Shown in pieces: positions 7,320-15,540 of a DNA stretch of 64,000 nucleotides. Each line of letters starts with the position of its first letter. The stretch's first letter is position 1. The position numbers and the translations under genes were made by a program. Below the pieces are notes generated by a model that saw only the letters and a list, made by a program, of their open reading frames with translations, did no database searches and was not told where the DNA came from. The stretch comes from Halalkalibacter alkaliphilus (lineage in GTDB: Bacteria; Bacillota; Bacilli; Bacillales; Bacillaceae_D), in the NCBI RefSeq assembly GCF_023555415.1, contig NZ_JAKRYL010000005.1:62001-126000 (forward strand). The letters are read 5' to 3'.

Positions 7320-7769
7320 TTACTTTTCCCCCTTCGCTGCCACTGCTTCTTTAAAAATGGCATGCTTTGTTTGGTATGAACTGTCACTCATTAGCAGCTG
7401 TTTTCCTTTTTGCTTATTCGCATTAATAATGACGGGAGCTTGCAAGTTTGCGGTAGTATCGTTAAACGGCTCCTTTACCGTTAGCATTACAAACGTCGCG
7501 ACATCTTCTGCCTTGTCAATTTCAAGAACTTCGAGAGTAGAATCCGGCAGCTTCACTTGATAACCAGGTACAAAGTCAAACGGACTAATTAAAATAAAGG
7601 CAACTTCTGGTGTTTTTGTTGATTGAAGGACAAAAAAAGGAGTTCCTTCTTCAAATGGAAGAAGAACAAAAGAAGTTTCATTTTCAAAGGCTGGAATCCC
7701 TTTATCAAATAAAATGAATCGTTTCTCGTTCACATCTATTTGGCCTTGGTATTTTGTTTCTAATTTCAT
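7320..7769 (-). CDS. fliW: Flagellar assembly factor FliW
   Basis: A 149-residue FliW, the partner that sequesters CsrA and is itself titrated by flagellin. Recognisable segments are MKLETKYQGQIDV, FDKGIPAFENE, FILISPFDFVPGY and the C-terminal NANKQKGKQLLM. The frame is open for 33 codons further upstream, but ATG 7769 has a good site (AGGTGAT, six bases) and begins the conserved family N-terminus, so it is taken as the start. It belongs to the flagellar operon between the yviE-like gene (with a coiled-coil gene interposed) and csrA. Confidence 0.95.
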   Translation of the reverse strand: MKLETKYQGQIDVNEKRFILFDKGIPAFENETSFVLLPFEEGTPFFVLQSTKTPEVAFILISPFDFVPGYQVKLPDSTLEVLEIDKAEDVATFVMLTVKEPFNDTTANLQAPVIINANKQKGKQLLMSDSSYQTKHAIFKEAVAAKGEK

Positions 7770-7856
7770 TGTACAATCACCTATTCCATCTTCTATGTTA
7801 TTTTCTTCATTGTAGCATAACACAATTCGTCCAAATCCAATTGCTTTGAACAATAA

Positions 7857-7886
7857 ATCTCCCCACAAACGCTAGAGTGGGGAGAT
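7857..7886 (-). terminator. Hairpin terminator of the coiled-coil gene
   Basis: ATCTCCCCAC and GTGGGGAGAT form a perfect 10-bp stem just after the coiled-coil gene stop. The following T-run is interrupted (TTTATTGTT), so termination may be incomplete and leave some read-through to fliW. Confidence 0.7.
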
Positions 7887-7891
7887 GTCAT

Positions 7892-8362
7892 TTATTGATT
7901 TTTTAATAATGCTATATCACGCTTGTTTGTTTGGGTTTCTTGGAATAGGAGGTTAATGTCAGCAGTCATTTTATAGTAGGAGAGTTCTAGCTTGTCAAAA
8001 CGTTCATTCGTTTCTGTTCGGAGTGCTGTGATGTCTTCTGTGTTTTGAGCAGTCATTTTTATTAAAGATTCTAACAGTCGTTCATGTTGATCGAGACGAG
8101 CTTCTACCCTATCTAATCTCTGTTCTACCTTGTCTAATCTCTGTTCTACCCTGTCTAATCTCTCCTCTACACTGTCTAATCTCTGCTCTACCTTGTCTAA
8201 TCTCGCTTCTACCCTGTCTAATCTCTCTTCAATCCTGCCTAATCTCTCTTCAATCCTGCTAAATCTCTCTTCAATCCTGCCAAATCTAACATCGATCTGT
8301 TCAAACTGCTTGTCCATCTTTTCATTCATCTGTTTCAAAAGAGCTAAGATTTCCTTTTCCAT
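7892..8362 (-). CDS. Heptad-repeat coiled-coil protein of unknown function
   Basis: A 156-residue, highly charged, almost wholly alpha-helical protein. After a short head (MEKEILALLKQMNEKMDKQ) come about nine exact heptads of the form RxEERLD/RVEARLD, spanning roughly residues 25-87. A less regular helix follows, ending in LLKNQ. Each heptad is encoded by a 21-bp unit, so the DNA is a minisatellite. An ATG five codons upstream exists (8377), but GGAGGTGG overlaps it and is well placed for ATG 8362. It is soluble, with no signal or membrane helix. Its place between yviE and fliW is unusual. It may form a parallel coiled-coil oligomer; partner and role are not known. Confidence 0.75.
   Translation of the reverse strand: MEKEILALLKQMNEKMDKQFEQIDVRFGRIEERFSRIEERLGRIEERLDRVEARLDKVEQRLDSVEERLDRVEQRLDKVEQRLDRVEARLDQHERLLESLIKMTAQNTEDITALRTETNERFDKLELSYYKMTADINLLFQETQTNKRDIALLKNQ
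8100..8288 (-). repeat. 21-bp tandem repeat, nine units, inside the coiled-coil gene
   Basis: Nine contiguous 21-base units based on TCTACCTTGTCTAATCTC (plus strand) run without a break from 8100 to 8288. The three rightmost units form a diverged subgroup (TTCAATCCTGCC). Each unit encodes one heptad, so unit gain or loss changes coil length without frameshift. Confidence 0.93.
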
Positions 8363-8412
8363 CACATCCACCTCCATATTTCTATTGAGTGCTAGTCTCT
8401 CTATCAGTTTAT

Positions 8413-8451
8413 GTCGAAGACGGAAAATTGTAAAGTCAGTCTTCCTTCGAC
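8413..8451. promoter_or_regulatory. Inverted repeat over a possible promoter of the coiled-coil gene
   Basis: GTCGAAGAC at 8413-8421 is matched by GTCTTCCTTCGAC at 8439-8451. Between them, on the minus strand, lie TTTACA and, 17 bases on, TAAACT, a fair sigma-A-like pair for the coiled-coil gene. The repeat could be an operator or simply a hairpin; the evidence is limited. Confidence 0.35.
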
Positions 8452-8530
8452 CCTTATATTAAGCCATTATTCCCCAATCTATTTGTCGATTTCCCGGGAA
8501 AGATGTTAGTTATTTCCTTGAGAATAAAAA

Positions 8531-8550
8531 AAACCGCACCGCGGCTTTTT
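8531..8550 (-). terminator. Terminator at the end of the yviE-like gene
   Basis: The stem CCGC-GGT-GCGG, flanked by A and T runs, overlaps the stop codon and is followed by eight Ts on the minus strand. Confidence 0.75.
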
Positions 8551-9130
8551 ATAATCCCATATTCACGTTCCCGCCAACAGCTTGAAATGAAATTTGATTT
8601 TTCTGCTGGACATATGTCTCTGTCTGCCATTTCGGAATCTCAATTTGAGGTGGACGCCGATTAACATTAACATCCACCTCTTTGTAAGGCGCACGAACTG
8701 AAAGCGATGCTGGTTGATAATCAAACTTCACTTGTGACATCGATTTGGGCATGTAGCCAAGGGTCACTTCTTTTTCAGGAATTTGACTATTGACCTTTGC
8801 AATTTGGGCAAGGGCACCTGTACCATTCTCAATTCGCTTCAGCTGTTCGCCTTGCTGAGCCGTCTTTGCCACATATTGTGATACAACGGCATTAGATCTA
8901 GAGAAAAACTCACTTGCCATCCGAAGCGAGGTTTTTAAATTCGCATCGGCAAAAGCCTCCGTTTGATCAATGAATAGCTTAGATGCAGTTGTACTGATTT
9001 CAAGTATCGCCGAAAGCTGCTGGTCGATATGCATGTCAGCATGCTCCTGCTTCAATTGAAGCCCAGGACGATGGGAGTTGAGTCCAATATATGCATCTTG
9101 CTTTTGAATGTCGATCGTCGCTAATTGCAT
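8549..9130 (-). CDS. yviE: DUF6470 family protein, YviE-like
   Basis: A 193-residue protein matching the YviE/DUF6470 family that sits between flgL and fliW in Bacillus flagellar operons. The N-terminus 'QLATIDIQKQDAYIGLNS' and the motif RPGLQLKQEHADM are typical, as is the C-terminal run rich in beta structure (VDVNVNRRPPQIEI, KWQTETYV). Its molecular role is not established; the position implies a link to hook-filament junction or filament assembly. It lies 18 bases after flgL, and a terminator overlaps its stop codon. No signal peptide is present. Confidence 0.82.
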   Translation of the reverse strand: MQLATIDIQKQDAYIGLNSHRPGLQLKQEHADMHIDQQLSAILEISTTASKLFIDQTEAFADANLKTSLRMASEFFSRSNAVVSQYVAKTAQQGEQLKRIENGTGALAQIAKVNSQIPEKEVTLGYMPKSMSQVKFDYQPASLSVRAPYKEVDVNVNRRPPQIEIPKWQTETYVQQKNQISFQAVGGNVNMGL

Positions 9131-9148
9131 AGAAGATCACCTTTCCTT

Positions 9149-10348
9149 TTAACGAAGGAAGTCCATCAAACTAGGCTGAATGATTCTAGCACCTGCTCCA
9201 AGAGCTGCTCGGTGAACATTTTCCTGCATCATTAGGTCTATAATTACCTTTTCCATATCAGCATCTTCATTGTCGGACATAATCCGGTTCGCTGTCACTT
9301 CTTGATGCATGAGGCGTGTTTCAATCATTTCTACTCGGTTAACCCGCGCACCAAGCTCTGCTCGTTCCGCAACAAAGTTATCAATATGTTTAAAGATATT
9401 ATCAATATACCCCGTCATGTCACTGCCGCTTAACGAACCGTCTTCTAATGCTTTCTCCAGACGAATGATATCTCCAAATAATCCATTATTAAATACATTC
9501 CCAGGATTAATATTGACAGGAATCGAAACCCCTTTTATTAACTCGACTTCTACATTCTGCCCATTAGTCGAAACAGCATTTTTATTCGAGACAATGACGT
9601 CACTTGTTCGAACATTTTTTCGCAGAACTTCTTGGCTAGCTGGATTGGCTGGATCAAAAGACTTATTCGGTTCAGAGAATGACACTTCATTCCCTTCTAG
9701 ATCAATTATAAGCTGAACAGCCCTCTCATCAAAGTCATCATCCCCATATGCCGGTTCCTGCTGTGACACAGCTTGAAAAATTAGCTGCCCGTCTTCGTTT
9801 ATACCGACATGTTTAAACATCTTCCCGTCATAAACGACATCCATTGCTTGAAGCTGATCTGCGTTCATTTCAGCTAAAACATTCAAGCCACGATCCATTG
9901 TCTCACTGCCCTTAATCGGTGCATTGGTCGTGTCCGTACCATTAAAAATATATTTATTTCCATTTTTTGTATTAGCTAATGACTCTAAATGCTCCCTTAG
10001 CTGCTTAATTTCCTTTGCGATATTGGCACGTTCTTCTTTATTGTTTGAATCATTCGCTGCTTGAGTAGCTAGCTCTCGAATACGCATAAGTGCTTGAGTT
10101 CCTTGATCAAGAGCAGCATCCGCTGCTTCCATCCAATTGTACACTTCACCTAAATTACGCTTAAATTGCTCTATTTCCGTAACCTGTGTACGATACCGCA
10201 TTCCTTTCATCGCTACTACCGGGTCCTGCGAAGCACGGGTAATTTTCTTTCCTGTCGCTAGCTGATCCTGGATTTTCCCCAAATTAGTATAGCCATTATT
10301 AATGTGGCGCAATGAACTTTGAGAAAGCATCATTTGCGTTACTCGCAT
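9149..10348 (-). CDS. flgL: Flagellar hook-associated protein 3 (FlgL)
   Basis: A 399-residue FlgL, the second junction protein between hook and filament, exported by the flagellar type III system. It has the flagellin-like N-terminal helix (QSSLRHINNGYTNLGKIQ, then QLATGKKITRASQDPVVA) and the C-terminal helix (NRIMSDNEDADMEKVI, then DLMMQENVHRAAL) that form the D0/D1 core, with a variable middle. It is longer than the B. subtilis protein because of an extended central domain (about 160-300). The gene follows flgK by 16 bases in the same operon and precedes the yviE-like gene. Confidence 0.95.
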   Translation of the reverse strand: MRVTQMMLSQSSLRHINNGYTNLGKIQDQLATGKKITRASQDPVVAMKGMRYRTQVTEIEQFKRNLGEVYNWMEAADAALDQGTQALMRIRELATQAANDSNNKEERANIAKEIKQLREHLESLANTKNGNKYIFNGTDTTNAPIKGSETMDRGLNVLAEMNADQLQAMDVVYDGKMFKHVGINEDGQLIFQAVSQQEPAYGDDDFDERAVQLIIDLEGNEVSFSEPNKSFDPANPASQEVLRKNVRTSDVIVSNKNAVSTNGQNVEVELIKGVSIPVNINPGNVFNNGLFGDIIRLEKALEDGSLSGSDMTGYIDNIFKHIDNFVAERAELGARVNRVEMIETRLMHQEVTANRIMSDNEDADMEKVIIDLMMQENVHRAALGAGARIIQPSLMDFLR

Positions 10349-10364
10349 CGTTTTTCACCTATCC

Positions 10365-12080
10365 TTATCTGCCGACAATGCCCATACCGTTAATGATACG
10401 GTCAAGCATTTCATCTACCATCGTAATGTTTCTAGCTGCAGCGTTGTAAGCATGCTGATATTGAATCATCATCGTCATTTCTTCATCTAACGAGACATTG
10501 CTCACCGATTGACGACGGAATTCGATACTATCACGAAGAGTATCGGTGGTAGAAACCATTCGATTGGCTTCATTCGCATTCACAGCCATATCACCAATGA
10601 CTCCTTGATAATAGCTTCCGATCGTTCCTGTTCCATTTTCAAATGGCAGCCTTGCATCTTTTGCATTCGCTAACAGCTTTGCATTGGACCCGTCACCAGC
10701 AAAGGAACGAGTGACATTTTCTTTATAAGCAGCATTTGCCAAAAAACTCCCAAGTTCGTTAAAATAGTTCGTATCTTTCGGTGTTTGATTAATCATATTT
10801 TCATAGATCGCTTTATCTTCATCTGACAATGCATTTATATTCACACTTGAAGCCGCGATATTATTTAAGTTGCTCTGAATAGCACCAGCAATTTGAATCG
10901 TTCCTGCAGCATTCCCTTCTTCAAATTGGAAGAAGTCTCCTCCAAGAACAGCGTCGATCATGTCTGTTGGAAGCGTGTAGCCTGTACGATGAATCGCGTT
11001 TAGCTCATTCGCAAATGCGGTAGCCATTACATTTAACTCTTCTAACATATCTGGATACAATCCACGAACAGCGCCGTCAACCTCATACCCGTATGCCTCG
11101 ATTAATCCCTTCATTTCTCCGCGCGGCATGGCTGCCAAATCAATTACCCCTGCCTGTTGAACATTTGGATCAGTTAAGTCGGCATCATGTGCCGCAAACG
11201 TGAAGCCATCTACATAATTATCATCATTGAAGTTAATCGCTAATTTTAAATGAGTAGGTTCGTTTTGGTCTGGTTTTCCGTTTACAAGTTTAATAGGATT
11301 CCCAGCTTCATCTGTGTAACGAACACCTGCATCATTTACTAAATAAACGGTCACTGCCCCCTCAGCAGCTGAATTGGCTTGACCGCCGCTATGCTCTCTT
11401 TGAACTTGAATATTCATGACCCGAGATAACCGGTCGAGAATATTGTCCTGTTGGTCATACAAATCATTCGTCACATATCCGTGCGGCTCTGCCTTACGAA
11501 TTTGTTCATTTACATTATTTAATTGATTTAAGAGCGCATTTACTTCCTTTTCCGTCACTTCGATTTCATTTTTGTAATCATTGCGAATCGTACTCAAGGA
11601 GTCATGTAAATAATTGAATGTCTCTGCTACCGCCACACTTCGTTGACGTACAACAGAGCGGGCACCTGTATCTTCTGGATCAACGGATAAATCTTGAAGT
11701 GCCATCCAAAACATATCAATTTGATGATTTAACCCTTGTTCCGATGGTTCATTTAAAATATCTTCCATCTTTTCAAGTGACTTTGCACGCGCCTCCCAAT
11801 ACCCAACTTTGTTATTTTCAGTTCGATACTGCACATCCAAAAATTCATTACGGACACGCTGAATTGAGCCGGCTGCTACTCCAGTTCCTAGATTGCCTGG
11901 TACACGAGGTGTATTTTTGCCGACCGCTGGAAATGATTCTGTTTGCGTAAAATTAACTCGTTGCCTTGTATATCCCTCTGTATTAGCGTTGGCAATGTTA
12001 TGTCCAGTTGTGTGCAATGCATATTGCTGCGTCATCATTGCACGTCTTGCTGTTTCTAACCCATGAAATGTTGATTGCAT
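10365..12080 (-). CDS. flgK: Flagellar hook-associated protein 1 (FlgK)
   Basis: A 571-residue FlgK, the first hook-filament junction protein. The N-terminus STFHGLETARRAMMTQQYAL followed by GHNIANANTEGYTRQRVNF is the diagnostic flagellar rod/hook motif (ANxNTxGY). The C-terminus (SNVSLDEEMTMMIQYQHAY, then ARNITMVDEMLDRIINGMG) is the matching D0 helix. The central part (about 220-400) is the variable domain. It lies 20 bases after flgN, whose product is its likely export chaperone, and 16 bases before flgL. No defect is seen. Confidence 0.97.
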   Translation of the reverse strand: MQSTFHGLETARRAMMTQQYALHTTGHNIANANTEGYTRQRVNFTQTESFPAVGKNTPRVPGNLGTGVAAGSIQRVRNEFLDVQYRTENNKVGYWEARAKSLEKMEDILNEPSEQGLNHQIDMFWMALQDLSVDPEDTGARSVVRQRSVAVAETFNYLHDSLSTIRNDYKNEIEVTEKEVNALLNQLNNVNEQIRKAEPHGYVTNDLYDQQDNILDRLSRVMNIQVQREHSGGQANSAAEGAVTVYLVNDAGVRYTDEAGNPIKLVNGKPDQNEPTHLKLAINFNDDNYVDGFTFAAHDADLTDPNVQQAGVIDLAAMPRGEMKGLIEAYGYEVDGAVRGLYPDMLEELNVMATAFANELNAIHRTGYTLPTDMIDAVLGGDFFQFEEGNAAGTIQIAGAIQSNLNNIAASSVNINALSDEDKAIYENMINQTPKDTNYFNELGSFLANAAYKENVTRSFAGDGSNAKLLANAKDARLPFENGTGTIGSYYQGVIGDMAVNANEANRMVSTTDTLRDSIEFRRQSVSNVSLDEEMTMMIQYQHAYNAAARNITMVDEMLDRIINGMGIVGR

Positions 12081-12100
12081 GTAGTGCTCCTCCGTTTCGT

Positions 12101-12595
12101 TTACGCTTTTGAATCAAAAAGCGAATGGCCCGTCTCATATGGTTCGTCATCTCGCTCCTTAGGATTGTAGCTAATGTCTTCTTTATGTGGAACGATGAGA
12201 TCCAGGGAGAGGTTAACAAACCGCAATGACTCTTCAATTAGCTCTTGGTTAAGATCATTTTGCTCTTTCAGCATCTTCACTTGCGCACGTAACTTTTTTT
12301 GAAGTTCATCGAGCTTTTTTTTCTCATCTGCTGAAGCCAATTTCATTACATCCGAAATCGTTGCGTCTTCCTTTACCTCTCCCTTTTCCAACAAAAATGT
12401 TCGTACGACTTTGCCCCTCATCAGCTCCGTCGTTTGAAGCATTCTAATAAGTTTCGACTCTTCGCGAACAAGCGCTCCAAGGACAGGCATGTCACCTTTT
12501 TTGATTGGCTCGACTTTTTTCTTTGCCATGCTGTACAATTTTTCATGAATTTCAATTAATCGCTCTATCAGCTGAATAACGGCATTAAGTGACAT
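12101..12595 (-). CDS. flgN: Flagellar export chaperone FlgN (YvyG)
   Basis: A 164-residue, mostly helical, charged protein in the position of B. subtilis yvyG (flgN), the cytoplasmic chaperone for the hook-associated proteins FlgK and FlgL. FlgN-family features include the amphipathic N-terminal helix (LIERLIEIHEKLYSMAKKK), a short linker with the conserved EESKLIRML, and a second long helix (KLRAQVKMLKEQNDLNQELI). No membrane segment or signal is present. It sits 18 bases after flgM and 20 before flgK, matching the conserved order flgM-flgN-flgK-flgL. Its role in flagellin translation in B. subtilis may carry over. Confidence 0.9.
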   Translation of the reverse strand: MSLNAVIQLIERLIEIHEKLYSMAKKKVEPIKKGDMPVLGALVREESKLIRMLQTTELMRGKVVRTFLLEKGEVKEDATISDVMKLASADEKKKLDELQKKLRAQVKMLKEQNDLNQELIEESLRFVNLSLDLIVPHKEDISYNPKERDDEPYETGHSLFDSKA

Positions 12596-12613
12596 GCTCT
12601 TTCCTCCTTGTTC

Positions 12614-12874
12614 CTATTGATTCCAGTATTCATAAAATTTATTGGCAACCGCCTTTGCATCAACTTTATACTCACCAGCGTCGATTTTCTGCTTCAATGC
12701 TTTCACTTTTTCTGCTCTTTCCTGCTCAATCTTCGTTCCTTTTTGCATTTGTAACGCTTCAGAAGAAATCTCAAGCTTATCTCGTTTCGCTGAAACTCCT
12801 GCCGCTTTGTCATTCTTTTCAATTTGTTTACGATACGGGTTTTGATGAATAGAATTGTATGGATTAATTTTCAT
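12614..12874 (-). CDS. flgM: Anti-sigma-28 factor FlgM
   Basis: An 86-residue FlgM that binds sigma-D and is relieved by export once the hook is complete. The N-terminus MKINPYNSIHQNPYRKQ is disordered and the conserved sigma-binding helices follow (KRDKLEISSEAL, VKALKQKIDAGEYKVDAKAVANKF, the latter written here in part). Three codons upstream an in-frame GTG lies inside the ribosome-binding site; GAGG is eight bases before ATG 12874, so the ATG is preferred. A sigma-D promoter is visible upstream (12927-12953), giving negative feedback on its own partner. It heads the flgM-flgN-flgK-flgL block. Confidence 0.94.
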   Translation of the reverse strand: MKINPYNSIHQNPYRKQIEKNDKAAGVSAKRDKLEISSEALQMQKGTKIEQERAEKVKALKQKIDAGEYKVDAKAVANKFYEYWNQ

Positions 12875-12900
12875 GATTCTCACCTCACTGAAAGTAGATA

Positions 12901-12943
12901 AAAACGCACCGATTATCTTTGTATTTATATCGGCACGTTTTTC
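12901..12943 (-). terminator. Terminator after the yvyF-like gene, overlapping the flgM promoter
   Basis: AAAACG-x3-CGAT and ATCG-x3-CGTTTT form a stem-loop with an A/T-rich loop, followed by TTTTTAT on the minus strand. The arm carrying GCCGAT is shared with the -10 element of the flgM promoter. Confidence 0.75.
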
Positions 12944-12953
12944 ATTATTGTTA
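12927..12953 (-). promoter_or_regulatory. Sigma-D promoter of flgM
   Basis: On the minus strand TAAC (12950-12953), a 15-base spacer, then GCCGATAT (12927-12934). The -10 is a perfect match to the sigma-D consensus and the -35 matches three of four bases. The -10 lies about 50 bases upstream of the flgM ATG. Confidence 0.88.
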
Positions 12954-12954
12954 A

Positions 12955-13395
12955 CTACTTTTTATTAAAACGATCATTTAAGGAATGATATGTTGAAATC
13001 GAAGCGCGTTCCTTTCGTCTTTCCTCTTCCTTCTTCAGCTCAAATTCTTTTTCTTTATTTACCTTTTCAAGACCGTCTTTAATTTGATCGGAACATGATG
13101 TACAAAGTCTGCCTTCTTGAATGATGGAGCTGCACGATTCACACGGGTACCCTAAATTCGGAAAATGCCCGGTAAGCAGACGTCCTTCTCGAACAAACTG
13201 ATGAATTTGCTCTAATGGAACCTCGGTTTTTTCATGTACTTCGCGAATCGAGGCCATCCGATTTTGCTTTCGTCTCATAAATTTCGAAACGATATCAAAG
13301 TTCGTTTCCTGTTCCTTATAGCAGTGCTGGCAGATTGGTCGAAGTGCCTTCACAAAGATCTGTCCGCACCTTGGACAATTCGCTATATCTTTCAT
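12955..13395 (-). CDS. yvyF: YvyF-like flagellar operon protein (TIGR03826 type)
   Basis: A 146-residue protein in the place of B. subtilis yvyF, between comFC and flgM. It has an N-terminal zinc-ribbon-like pair (CPRCG at about residue 6, CQHCYK near 26) and a second pair (CESC near 87, CTSC near 99). Between them is a helix-turn-helix-like stretch (MASIREVHEKTEVPLEQIH), and a highly charged helical tail follows (EFELKKEEERRKER). ATG 13395 is preceded by GAGGGGGGAA; the open frame upstream of it has no ribosome-binding site. YvyF has been linked to FlgM activity in B. subtilis, but its mechanism is unclear. Its 3' end is followed by a terminator. Confidence 0.88.
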   Translation of the reverse strand: MKDIANCPRCGQIFVKALRPICQHCYKEQETNFDIVSKFMRRKQNRMASIREVHEKTEVPLEQIHQFVREGRLLTGHFPNLGYPCESCSSIIQEGRLCTSCSDQIKDGLEKVNKEKEFELKKEEERRKERASISTYHSLNDRFNKK

Positions 13396-13450
13396 AGCTA
13401 TTCCCCCCTCTCGTAGTTTCATTATAGTCATTGTCTTAAGGTTGTCATAT

Positions 13451-14149
13451 CTATCTCGCAACCGTTAATGAGGCAACCTTAGCAGCTCCCTTTTCTTTTA
13501 GCACCCTCGCTGCTTGCCTGACTGTTGTCCCCGTAGTATATATATCGTCAATTAGTAAGATATTTTCACCATTGAACTGAATTCCGTCTTTAAGTAAAAA
13601 TGGATTTTGTTTGAATTGTCTAATTCGTTGTTTACGGTTCTTTTTGCTTTGTTTTTCTCCTTCTGTTCTTACTAACATTTCTACGGCATCGGCCCATCCT
13701 TTCATCAGTAAACTAGACTGGTTGAACCCTCTAGCACAAAGACGTTCTTTACTTAATGGGATTGGGACTGGTACATACCCTTGAAAATGTTTCTCGTATA
13801 TGTTGGCTAATTTATTGGTAAAAAAGGACGCAATGATCGCATCACCACGGAACTTAAACGTGGCTAACCATTCTTTTAAAAAGGCATTGTATTCATAAAT
13901 GGAAAGATTCTTCCAAATAGTCTCTCCTTGCTGGCCCCAGCGCCAGCAGTCCAAGCATTGTTCCCCTTTTCTGTATGTTTGCGATAACTGGTCCATAGAA
14001 CGAGAGCATTTTATACAACGGCATCCACTAATCAAAACTAATTTCGATTCACAAGTTTGGCAAATCTGTGATGGTTGCTCGATCATCAACAACCGCCTCC
14101 ACCCTGGCTGATCATAATACGTTCCATGACAAGCTAAGCATCTATTCAT
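13451..14149 (-). CDS. comFC: Competence protein ComFC (phosphoribosyltransferase fold)
   Basis: A 232-residue ComFC/GntX protein needed for DNA uptake during transformation. The N-terminal half has three CxxC-type pairs (CLACHG, CQTC, CIKC and CLDC) forming a zinc module. The C-terminal half is a type I phosphoribosyltransferase domain with 'GFVPVPIPLSKERLCARGFNQS'-like sequence (residues PVPIPLSKERL and GFNQSSLL) and the PRPP loop DDIYTTGTT (about 201-209). Its ATG overlaps the comFA stop by four bases, so comFB, which separates them in B. subtilis, is absent. The yvyF-like ATG lies 55 bases downstream of the comFC stop. Confidence 0.95.
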   Translation of the reverse strand: MNRCLACHGTYYDQPGWRRLLMIEQPSQICQTCESKLVLISGCRCIKCSRSMDQLSQTYRKGEQCLDCWRWGQQGETIWKNLSIYEYNAFLKEWLATFKFRGDAIIASFFTNKLANIYEKHFQGYVPVPIPLSKERLCARGFNQSSLLMKGWADAVEMLVRTEGEKQSKKNRKQRIRQFKQNPFLLKDGIQFNGENILLIDDIYTTGTTVRQAARVLKEKGAAKVASLTVAR

Positions 14150-15510
14150 GAAAATCCTCCTTCACGATTCATTTGTTCGATATGAGCCCGCGCTGCCCGC
14201 ATCGCCTTAGTTACTCCATAATGAAAAAAGACAATATCGCCTGTAGGTGTTTCTTTTTTCCTTCCAACACGCCCAGAGATTTGAACAAGCGCCGCTTCAG
14301 TAAACACATCATCCTCTGCCCCAAGTACCGCCACTTGTACATCAGGAAATGTAACTCCGCGTTCCAGGATTGTTGTCGTTACCATCAGGGATATGTTTTT
14401 GCGTCGAAATGCTTGTACCGCTTCGTGACGATTAGGTTCAGCCGCATGAACAGAAGCATGTTCAATGGAGTTTTCTGTTAAGATTTGTGAAATCGTTGCA
14501 AGAGTGGATACAGAAGGGACAAAGAGGAGAAGTGGTTTTTTCTTACAAAGATACGTTTGGATCCAGTGATGCAGCTTGGGTGGGAGTTGACTCTTTTTAA
14601 CTTGCTTTTTCCAATTGCCTATCCATTGAAATCGAGGAACAGGGAGAGGAAAACCATGATATCTCCTTGGAATTTTGACAATGTTAAAGGGACGTCTTTT
14701 GACTAATTGGGCTGATGGGGTTGCGCTTAATAGGATCGTTGCTGCTGTTGGTTTTTTCGCATGTTCAACAGCATATTGAAGGCTTTCATCATAAGAAAAT
14801 GGAAAGGCATCGACTTCATCGACAATGACGACATCAAACGCTTTGTAAAAGCGCATTGCTTGGTGAGTTGTAGCGAGAACGAGTTGTGCATTCGAATGCC
14901 GGTCTTTGCTACCGCCGTACAAAGCAGTGATGGAGACTTGCGTGAAACTTGCTTGGATGCGGGGGTACAGTTCTTTTACAACATCCGTACGCGGGGTGGT
15001 AATGAGGACTCGCTTCCCTGTGGCAAAAGCTCTTTCTAATCCGTGAAAGAGCACCTCCGTTTTCCCTCCACCACATACGGCCCAAACGAGCAATTCTGCC
15101 TGGTCGATAATGGCTTGAATGACCGATTCGGATGCTTGTTTTTGTCCAGGAGACAATTCTCCTTGCCATTTTAACGTATCTTGTAGATTGCCGTAAGAGA
15201 TTGGCGGGCCAATCCACGAGTACAAGTGTTGACAGCTGCTGATTTTGCCAAGCTGCAAACAATGGCGGCAATACGAACAGTCTTGCTCGCAGCGATCACA
15301 ATGATGGACGCCAAATAATGAGCGATCTTGATTGCCGCAACGCTTGCACTTGAGGTTCGTTCCGTTTTCTTGTAACCCACTTACTTTTTCGATAACGTTT
15401 TGTACCAGTGCTTCCGTAATAACGTCTTGCGGGAAAGGAATTTCCGATAGAAGGAGCCGTTTTCCGGTGAGAAAGCGGGCAATTGATTCGAATTGCGGGG
15501 ATAGTTTCAT
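14146..15510 (-). CDS. comFA: Competence DNA-uptake helicase ComFA
   Basis: A 454-residue superfamily 2 ATPase that helps pull single-stranded DNA through ComEC. The N-terminus has the ComFA zinc finger (CKRC 55-58, CDRC 71-74, CSYCRHC 78-84). The helicase core shows GGGKT (147-151), TTPRTDVVKEL, DEVD (231-234, in place of DEAD), LLSATPS, and domain 2 motifs including ILERGVTFPDV and QISGRVGRK. The length is close to the B. subtilis protein. ATG 15510 has GAGGTGA seven to ten bases upstream. It follows degV after a terminator hairpin and is coupled to comFC. No clear ComK box was found upstream. Confidence 0.96.
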   Translation of the reverse strand: MKLSPQFESIARFLTGKRLLLSEIPFPQDVITEALVQNVIEKVSGLQENGTNLKCKRCGNQDRSLFGVHHCDRCEQDCSYCRHCLQLGKISSCQHLYSWIGPPISYGNLQDTLKWQGELSPGQKQASESVIQAIIDQAELLVWAVCGGGKTEVLFHGLERAFATGKRVLITTPRTDVVKELYPRIQASFTQVSITALYGGSKDRHSNAQLVLATTHQAMRFYKAFDVVIVDEVDAFPFSYDESLQYAVEHAKKPTAATILLSATPSAQLVKRRPFNIVKIPRRYHGFPLPVPRFQWIGNWKKQVKKSQLPPKLHHWIQTYLCKKKPLLLFVPSVSTLATISQILTENSIEHASVHAAEPNRHEAVQAFRRKNISLMVTTTILERGVTFPDVQVAVLGAEDDVFTEAALVQISGRVGRKKETPTGDIVFFHYGVTKAMRAARAHIEQMNREGGFS

Positions 15511-15540
15511 CGGGGATCACCTCATATTTTTTTAAAAAAA

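Noticed and set aside
8130-8462. Plus-strand Ser/Leu/Asn-repeat reading frame
   Set aside because: It is the antisense of the 21-bp coiled-coil minisatellite, with no ribosome-binding site; the repeat keeps both strands open.
11618-11950. Plus-strand open frame inside flgK
   Set aside because: It lies wholly antisense to a clear flgK with no ribosome-binding site or family resemblance.
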